Part shown: positions 6,305-9,753 of the stretch, piece by piece
Numbering within the stretch: the first letter of the stretch is position 1
Layout: every line of letters starts with the position of its first letter
Source of the DNA: Pyrinomonadaceae bacterium
Lineage (GTDB): Bacteria > Acidobacteriota > Blastocatellia > Pyrinomonadales > Pyrinomonadaceae
Direction of reading: 5' to 3'
Length of the DNA stretch: 9,753 nt
NCBI GenBank assembly: GCA_014379075.1
Contig: JACMMN010000359.1
Span: 1 to 9,753 of the forward strand
Translations under genes and position numbers: made by a program
Notes under the pieces: model-generated
Told to the model about the DNA's origin: nothing
The model's input: the letters and a program-made list of their open reading frames with translations, nothing else
Database searches by the model: none

Positions 6305-6766
6305 ATGCCGGAAAGTCTCAAGAGCCGGATGTTTCGCTGGAAGTTTAATCTTTTTCCGGCGTATCGCGGCAGCGGCGGACGGGTGACATATATTTCGGAC
6401 GATTTTATGGATGTTCGGGTGAAGATCCCGCTCAACTGGCGGACGCGAAATTATGTCGGGACGATCTATGGCGGCAGCATGTATTCGGCGGTCGATCCGA
6501 TCTATATGCTGATGCTGATCGGGATTTTAGGCAGCGAATATATCGTTTGGGATAAAGCCGCGAAGATCAGGTTTAGGAAGCCTGGGAAAGACACTTTATT
6601 TGTGAAATTTGAATTAACGGCGGATGAGATAATTGAGATCAAACGGCTGGCGGAAACCGAAAGATCGGTCGACCGGATTTACAATCTGGAATTAAAAGAT
6701 AAAGCAGGAGCCGTTCACGCGGTGATCGAAAAGACATTATACATAGCGAAAAAGGGAAGTAAATGA
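6305..6766 (+). CDS. DUF4442 hotdog-fold protein, possible acyl-CoA thioesterase
   Basis: A 153-aa protein that matches the DUF4442 (PF14539) family of hotdog-fold proteins related to PaaI/YiiD-type thioesterases. The N-terminus reads FRWKFNLFPAYRGSGGRVTYIS (10-31), then the strand VRVKIPLNWRTRNYVGTIYGGSMYSAVDPIYMLML (37-71). The NYVGTIYGGSM part with the following helix corresponds to the acyl-CoA-facing hotdog helix, and Asp64 is a candidate catalytic residue. Further strands KAAKIRFRKPGKDTLFVKFELT (84-105) complete the fold. Catalysis has not been shown for most members. Its place inside a beta-oxidation cluster makes release or scavenging of acyl-CoA an attractive but inferred role. It begins 3 bases after the DinB-like gene, and its stop overlaps the HAD start by four bases (ATGA), so the three genes are translationally linked. 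Confidence 0.82.
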   Translation: MPESLKSRMFRWKFNLFPAYRGSGGRVTYISDDFMDVRVKIPLNWRTRNYVGTIYGGSMYSAVDPIYMLMLIGILGSEYIVWDKAAKIRFRKPGKDTLFVKFELTADEIIEIKRLAETERSVDRIYNLELKDKAGAVHAVIEKTLYIAKKGSK

Positions 6767-7449
6767 TCGATTTTGGTAGATACGCGTTCATATTCGATAT
6801 GGACGGAACGCTCGTTGACAACATGCATGTTCATACCGACGCGTGGAAAATACTGCTCGAGGAAAACGGCGTGGAAATGGACACGCAGAAATTTCTTGTG
6901 GCAACGGCTGGTCGGACGAACCGTGAAATTATTCCCGAAGCTTTCGGAGAGATCAGTCAACAGCGCATTTCCGAACTCGCAGAGCGTAAAGAATCGCTTT
7001 ACCGCGAAAAATTTCTGCCGGACAGAAAGCCGGTCGCGGGTGCAATCGAATTTTTGACGGAATCCCGGGAACTCGGAATAAAAATGGCGGTGGCGACCGC
7101 AGCCCCGAACGCCAATATGGAGTTTATACTGGACGGTCTCGATATGCGGCAGTTTTTTCAGGCGGTGACGACCGCGGCGGATGTAAAATTCGGCAAACCT
7201 GATCCGGAAATGTTTCTGAAATCAGCAGAGAAACTCGGCGTCGAGACAGGAAACTGCCTCGTTTTTGAAGACGCTATCGGCGGTTTCCAGGCGGCACACC
7301 GGGCGGGAATGAAGTCGATAGGTATCGCGACGGTTAATTCAATCGAAGATATTTTGACGCAGGAGTCAGTCGTTGAAGCCCACACGGATTTTACGGGCCT
7401 GCGGGCGAAAGGCTTGATAGAAAAATATTTTCCGAATATTTCAAATTAA
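6763..7449 (+). CDS. HAD-superfamily phosphatase/phosphomutase (HAD-IA, beta-phosphoglucomutase-like)
   Basis: A 228-aa haloacid-dehalogenase-like hydrolase with all four motifs: motif I FDMDGTLVD (11-19) with nucleophile Asp12 and acid/base Asp14, motif II VATAAP (110-115) with Thr112, motif III KFGKPDPEMF (142-151) with Lys145, and motif IV VFEDAIGG (167-174) with Glu169-Asp170. The cap between motifs I and II contains AGRTNREI (49-56), like the beta-phosphoglucomutase subgroup, so it acts on a phosphorylated sugar or similar small molecule in the cytosol. Choosing between mutase and phosphatase is not possible from the sequence. The start overlaps the previous stop by four bases, with an AGGGA ribosome site at 6753-6757 inside the DUF4442 gene. 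The lipoprotein gene follows after 18 bases. Confidence 0.9.
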   Translation: MIDFGRYAFIFDMDGTLVDNMHVHTDAWKILLEENGVEMDTQKFLVATAGRTNREIIPEAFGEISQQRISELAERKESLYREKFLPDRKPVAGAIEFLTESRELGIKMAVATAAPNANMEFILDGLDMRQFFQAVTTAADVKFGKPDPEMFLKSAEKLGVETGNCLVFEDAIGGFQAAHRAGMKSIGIATVNSIEDILTQESVVEAHTDFTGLRAKGLIEKYFPNISN

Positions 7450-7467
7450 TCAGAGGAGCACGGTTTA

Positions 7468-7899
7468 ATGAGAATAACTACATTTTTTCTCTTGATTTTT
7501 ACGGGCATTTTGGCCGGGTGTAATTCGAAGGGCGAGCCGGTCGAATTTACAAAGGCCTGCGATCAAGCGAACGAAAAGAAGGTGATCGAGCTTACCGGGT
7601 TTATAAGAGATAAAGGCGGTGTGTTTTGCTCGAACATCGGCGGCGGCAGATTGGAATGCGGTTTTACGCTCACTACCCAATTGGGCGAAGAAACGGGTGT
7701 CAAAGCCGAAATCGAGCAGGGAACCGGTGCAAACACTGTCGAAAAACTGCCGAGCGGATTCAAGAAGGAAGACATCAGAATTCACGATAACAACGGCGAC
7801 ATAATCGCCCTTTCGGATAAGGTGAAGCTGACCGGAAAAATGAGCATCGGGCCGAATAGCACGCCGTGCTTTATGCAGGTGACGAAGATCGAAAAATAA
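7468..7899 (+). CDS. Small lipoprotein of unknown function (possible OB-like fold)
   Basis: A 143-aa protein with a lipoprotein signal: MRITTFFLLIFTGILAGC, lipobox LAGC with lipidated Cys18, so the mature protein is membrane-anchored on the periplasmic side. The mature part has four further cysteines (31, 54, 64, 134) that could form two disulfides. The strand pattern KVIELTGFIRD...CSN...LECGFTL (38-68) and the late DKVKLTGKMSI (117-127) looks like a small OB-type barrel, but I do not recognise a named family and this fold is inferred. AGAGGAG at 7452-7458, nine bases before the ATG, supports the start. Its TAA stop shares one base with the ATG of the tag gene, so the two are tightly coupled although their products work in different compartments. 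Confidence 0.75.
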   Translation: MRITTFFLLIFTGILAGCNSKGEPVEFTKACDQANEKKVIELTGFIRDKGGVFCSNIGGGRLECGFTLTTQLGEETGVKAEIEQGTGANTVEKLPSGFKKEDIRIHDNNGDIIALSDKVKLTGKMSIGPNSTPCFMQVTKIEK

Positions 7900-8483
7900 T
7901 GGAACGGTGCGGATGGGCGAAAAATGGGTTGGCAATTGCGTATCATGACGCGGAATGGGGCGTGCCTCTGCATGACGACCGCGGGCTGTTTGAATTTTTG
8001 ATATTGGAAGGCGCGCAGGCCGGATTGAGCTGGGACACGATCCTTCGTAAACGCGAGAATTATCGGAAGGCTTTCGATAATTTCGATGCGGTGAAGGTAG
8101 CTGAGTACGATGAATCGAAATGTGCTGAACTCTTGCTGGATGAAGGAATTATCCGCAATCGTTTGAAGATCGCTTCCGCGGTAGCAAATGCAAAGGCGTT
8201 TTTGAAGGTTCAAGATGAATTCGGTTCGTTCGATAAATATATTTGGGATTTCGTGAACGGTAATCAGATTGACAACGGCTTGGCGGACATATCCCAAGTC
8301 CCGGCCAAAACTGAGTTGTCGGATGCTATTAGCAAAGACTTGAAAAAACGCGGCTTTAACTTCGTCGGCTCGACGATAATGTACGCGTTCATGCAGGCGA
8401 CCGGAATGGTTAACGATCATGTGAAGACGTGTTACCGGTATGAAGAAATTGCCCGCGAAATACGCGAAAGTCCGCGAAAATGA
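7899..8483 (+). CDS. tag: DNA-3-methyladenine glycosylase I
   Basis: A 194-aa enzyme that removes 3-methyladenine from alkylated DNA, the first step of base excision repair. The sequence follows E. coli Tag nearly throughout: MERCGW, IAYHDAEWGVP (13-23), FLILEGAQAGLSWDTILRKRENYRKAFDNFD (33-63), DEGIIRNRLKI (81-91), and SDAISKDLKKRGFNFVGSTIMYAFMQATGMVNDHV (141-175). The structural zinc ligands are all present: Cys4, His16, His174 and Cys178. Glu37 and Trp45 correspond to the base-recognition residues Glu38 and Trp46. I start the gene at the ATG at 7899, which gives the canonical MERCGW N-terminus. A GTG at 7866 would add 11 residues but lies in the lipoprotein gene and has no match in the family. 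The ATG overlaps the lipoprotein stop by one base. Confidence 0.95.
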   Translation: MERCGWAKNGLAIAYHDAEWGVPLHDDRGLFEFLILEGAQAGLSWDTILRKRENYRKAFDNFDAVKVAEYDESKCAELLLDEGIIRNRLKIASAVANAKAFLKVQDEFGSFDKYIWDFVNGNQIDNGLADISQVPAKTELSDAISKDLKKRGFNFVGSTIMYAFMQATGMVNDHVKTCYRYEEIAREIRESPRK

Positions 8484-8486
8484 GGA

Positions 8487-8585
8487 AGGACGTTGAAACG
8501 CCCTGTTGATCTTGCTCGAAGCTGACCACGCCGTAAACGACGTGGCTATGCGCCGCGAAACGCGGGAAGCCGGTTGAAACAGGCT
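8487..8585. repeat. Cluster of four short hairpins (REP-like) between tag and the DUF6174 gene
   Basis: Four compact inverted repeats stand almost back to back in the gap. First: 8487-8504, AGG and CGTT arms with one mismatch around GA. Second: 8526-8545, CCACG and CGT arms with one mismatch around AA. Third: 8553-8565, CCGCG/CGCGG around AAA. Fourth: 8568-8585, AGCC and GTT arms with one mismatch around GA. Each contains (G/T)AAAC at its centre, and the first and last share GTTGAAAC. No T tract follows, so they are not ordinary terminators. Such clusters resemble REP/BIME-type elements, or the structured ends mobilised by REP-associated transposases, but no transposase is near. A structured untranslated RNA for the downstream gene is the alternative. 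Confidence 0.6.
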
Positions 8586-8617
8586 GGGTAAATGGATCGT
8601 GAGATTAGTGAGGTTGT

Positions 8618-9145
8618 ATGAGAGCGGTGAAACGAATTTATCTGTTGATAGCTTTTGTGACTGTTTGCGTGGTTTTGGTTCTCTCTTGTTCGGGCGAAAA
8701 CAAAAATAAAGATCCTACTTCATCAGCGGACCAAATTTCGATTGCAGACGCAAACACTAATAATTTTGATGTTGCGGAGATTGAACAGAACCGGGATTTG
8801 TGGACAAGTAAGAACATTCAGAATTATAAAATGATTATTGGAGCGGAAGGCTTTCTAACTAATTTTCCGGAGCAGGTTTTGGTTGAAGTGCATAGTCATC
8901 GACTGAAAACAATCAAATCGCTTTCAAAGACCGGAAAGAATCATACGGAGGCTTATAAGGAATTTAATACCGTAGAGAAATTATTTGATTTCATCGACCG
9001 CGCACAATCCAAGAAACCTTATAGGCTGTTTCTCCGATATGACGAAACTTTTGGTTATCCAACGATGATTGATCTCGACGATAGTCCCGGTACTGATGAC
9101 AGATTGATATTGAATGTAGTTAGTTTGGAATCTAATAAAGAGTGA
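8618..9145 (+). CDS. DUF6174 lipoprotein
   Basis: A 175-aa protein with a basic N-terminus, a hydrophobic stretch (7-22) and VLSC (21-24), a plausible lipobox with lipidated Cys24. A short low-complexity Asn/Asp/Ser-rich tether follows (25-50). The conserved part matches what I know of DUF6174: NRDLWTSKNIQNYKM (58-72), GFLTNFPEQVLVEV (78-91), IKSLSKTGKNHTEAYKEFNTVEKLFDFID (99-127) and the closing YDETFGYPTMIDLDD (141-155). The function of the family is unknown; it is a small envelope protein. A GAGG ribosome site lies 4 bases before the ATG. G+C is about 38% over 8701-9000, against about 55-58% in sampled parts of tag and the thiolase gene, so the gene looks foreign to its surroundings or under weak codon selection. 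The thiolase gene starts 6 bases after its stop, suggesting co-transcription. Confidence 0.8.
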   Translation: MRAVKRIYLLIAFVTVCVVLVLSCSGENKNKDPTSSADQISIADANTNNFDVAEIEQNRDLWTSKNIQNYKMIIGAEGFLTNFPEQVLVEVHSHRLKTIKSLSKTGKNHTEAYKEFNTVEKLFDFIDRAQSKKPYRLFLRYDETFGYPTMIDLDDSPGTDDRLILNVVSLESNKE

Positions 9146-9151
9146 AAGACT

Positions 9152-9753
9152 ATGAAAGAAGCAGTAATTGTATCGGCCGTGCGAACGGCTGTGGGGAAAG
9201 CACCGAAAGGGACTTTGAAGAATACGCGGCCGGACGATCTGGGTGCGGCGGCGATTCGGGAAGTGGTAAATCGTGTTCCGAATCTTGATGTGACGCAGAT
9301 CGACGACGTTATTATGGGCTGCGCTTTTCCGGAAGCGGAGCAGGGGATGAATGTCGCGCGAACGGCTATGATCGCGGCTGGCTTGCCGGTCGAAACGAGT
9401 GCGATGACGGTTAATCGATATTGTTCGTCCGGTTTACAAACAATTGCACTGGCAGCAGACCGGATCAGGACGGGCGGAGCAGATGTGATCGTCGCGGGCG
9501 GACTGGAGACAATGTCGATGATCCCGATGGGCGGAAACGTCGTGCGGCCTAATCCGGCTCTTGTTGATACGTATCCGGATTATTATTTGAACATGGGTTT
9601 GACGGCGGAGAATCTTGCGAAAAAATATGAGATCACACGCGAGCAGGCGGATGAATTTTCGCTCCAATCGCATCAGAAAGCGGCAGCGGCTATTCAATCG
9701 GGCAAATTTAAGGACGAGATCGTGCCGATGACGGTTTTTGTTGACGAATTCGA
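9152..9753 (+). CDS. fadA: Acetyl-CoA acyltransferase (3-ketoacyl-CoA thiolase), N-terminal part
   Basis: The first 200 codons of a thiolase that cleaves 3-ketoacyl-CoA, the last step of beta-oxidation; the gene runs off the right edge. The N-terminus is classic for the family: AVIVSAVRTAVGKAPKG (4-20), DDVIMGCAFPEAEQGMNVAR (51-70), then the nucleophile loop VNRYCSSGLQTIALA (87-101) with Cys91, GGLETMSMIPMGG (116-128) and MGLTAENLAKKYEITREQADEFSLQSHQKA (148-177). The C-terminal GHP histidine and second cysteine lie outside the window. FadA rather than a biosynthetic acetoacetyl-CoA thiolase is chosen because of the NRYCSSGLQ context and the linked FadN-type gene. The start is the ATG 6 bases after the DUF6174 stop, with only a weak GAG/GTGAAAG ribosome site, which suits translation coupled to the gene before it. 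An acyl-CoA dehydrogenase gene might follow, by analogy with fadN-fadA-fadE of Bacillus. Confidence 0.93.
   Translation, partial: MKEAVIVSAVRTAVGKAPKGTLKNTRPDDLGAAAIREVVNRVPNLDVTQIDDVIMGCAFPEAEQGMNVARTAMIAAGLPVETSAMTVNRYCSSGLQTIALAADRIRTGGADVIVAGGLETMSMIPMGGNVVRPNPALVDTYPDYYLNMGLTAENLAKKYEITREQADEFSLQSHQKAAAAIQSGKFKDEIVPMTVFVDEF

Noticed and set aside
7866..7898. Extended start for Tag at a GTG codon, adding 11 residues
   Set aside because: The extension lies within the lipoprotein gene and the ATG at 7899 gives the canonical MERCGW N-terminus with zinc ligand Cys4.
7782..8420. 212-codon open frame on the minus strand opposite tag
   Set aside because: It is a shadow of the lipoprotein and tag genes, which are well supported on the plus strand.
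8492..8580. Two GTTGAAAC copies suggesting a CRISPR array
   Set aside because: Only 8 bases are shared, the copies are 81 bases apart, their flanks differ and each lies at the centre of its own palindrome; there is no regular repeat-spacer pattern.

Overview
The window looks like a chromosomal segment from a Gram-negative bacterium with about 50-57% G+C in most genes. The best guess is an acidobacterium of the Blastocatellia/Pyrinomonas type. This is inferred from the gene content (FadN-type beta-oxidation enzyme, DUF6174 and SnoaL-like secreted proteins, S9-like secreted peptidase) and from a general resemblance to what I remember of that group; no marker gene such as rRNA is present. I see no insertion sequence, phage, CRISPR array, tRNA or rRNA.

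The layout is strictly divergent. Everything left of about 3010 is on the minus strand and everything right of 3257 is on the plus strand, with a 246-bp divergent control region between them. Reading leftwards from 3010, the minus-strand genes are: a secreted protein with two tandem peptidoglycan-binding repeats, a secreted SnoaL/DUF4440-like protein, an uncharacterised 139-aa protein, a pyridoxamine-phosphate-oxidase-fold (general stress protein 26-like) protein coupled to a small zinc ribbon protein, and the N-terminal part of an exported beta-propeller (S9 peptidase-like) protein that runs off the left edge. Two good intrinsic terminators on the minus strand split this set into units, and one of them appears to contain the promoter of the next gene.

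The plus strand begins with a large bifunctional fatty-acid oxidation enzyme: 3-hydroxyacyl-CoA dehydrogenase followed by enoyl-CoA hydratase, the FadN order. Its promoter is overlapped by a near-perfect palindrome with TGAATGAA/TTCATTCA arms, which matches the type of site bound by TetR-family FadR regulators of beta-oxidation. The partner thiolase (FadA) starts at 9152 and runs off the right edge. Between the two fad genes lie six co-directional genes: DinB-like, DUF4442 hotdog protein, HAD phosphatase, small lipoprotein, DNA-3-methyladenine glycosylase I (Tag) and a DUF6174 lipoprotein. Several overlap or sit within a few bases of each other, so the whole stretch 3257-9753 could be one long transcript mixing beta-oxidation with alkylation repair and envelope genes.

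The main oddities are a cluster of four short hairpins in the 134-bp gap at 8484-8617, followed by a lipoprotein gene that is much more AT-rich (about 38% G+C in the part counted) than its neighbours, the interrupted fad operon, and the promoter/terminator overlap at 428-485. I did not find a convincing new defence, mobile or biosynthetic system; most of the window is ordinary chromosomal housekeeping and accessory content.
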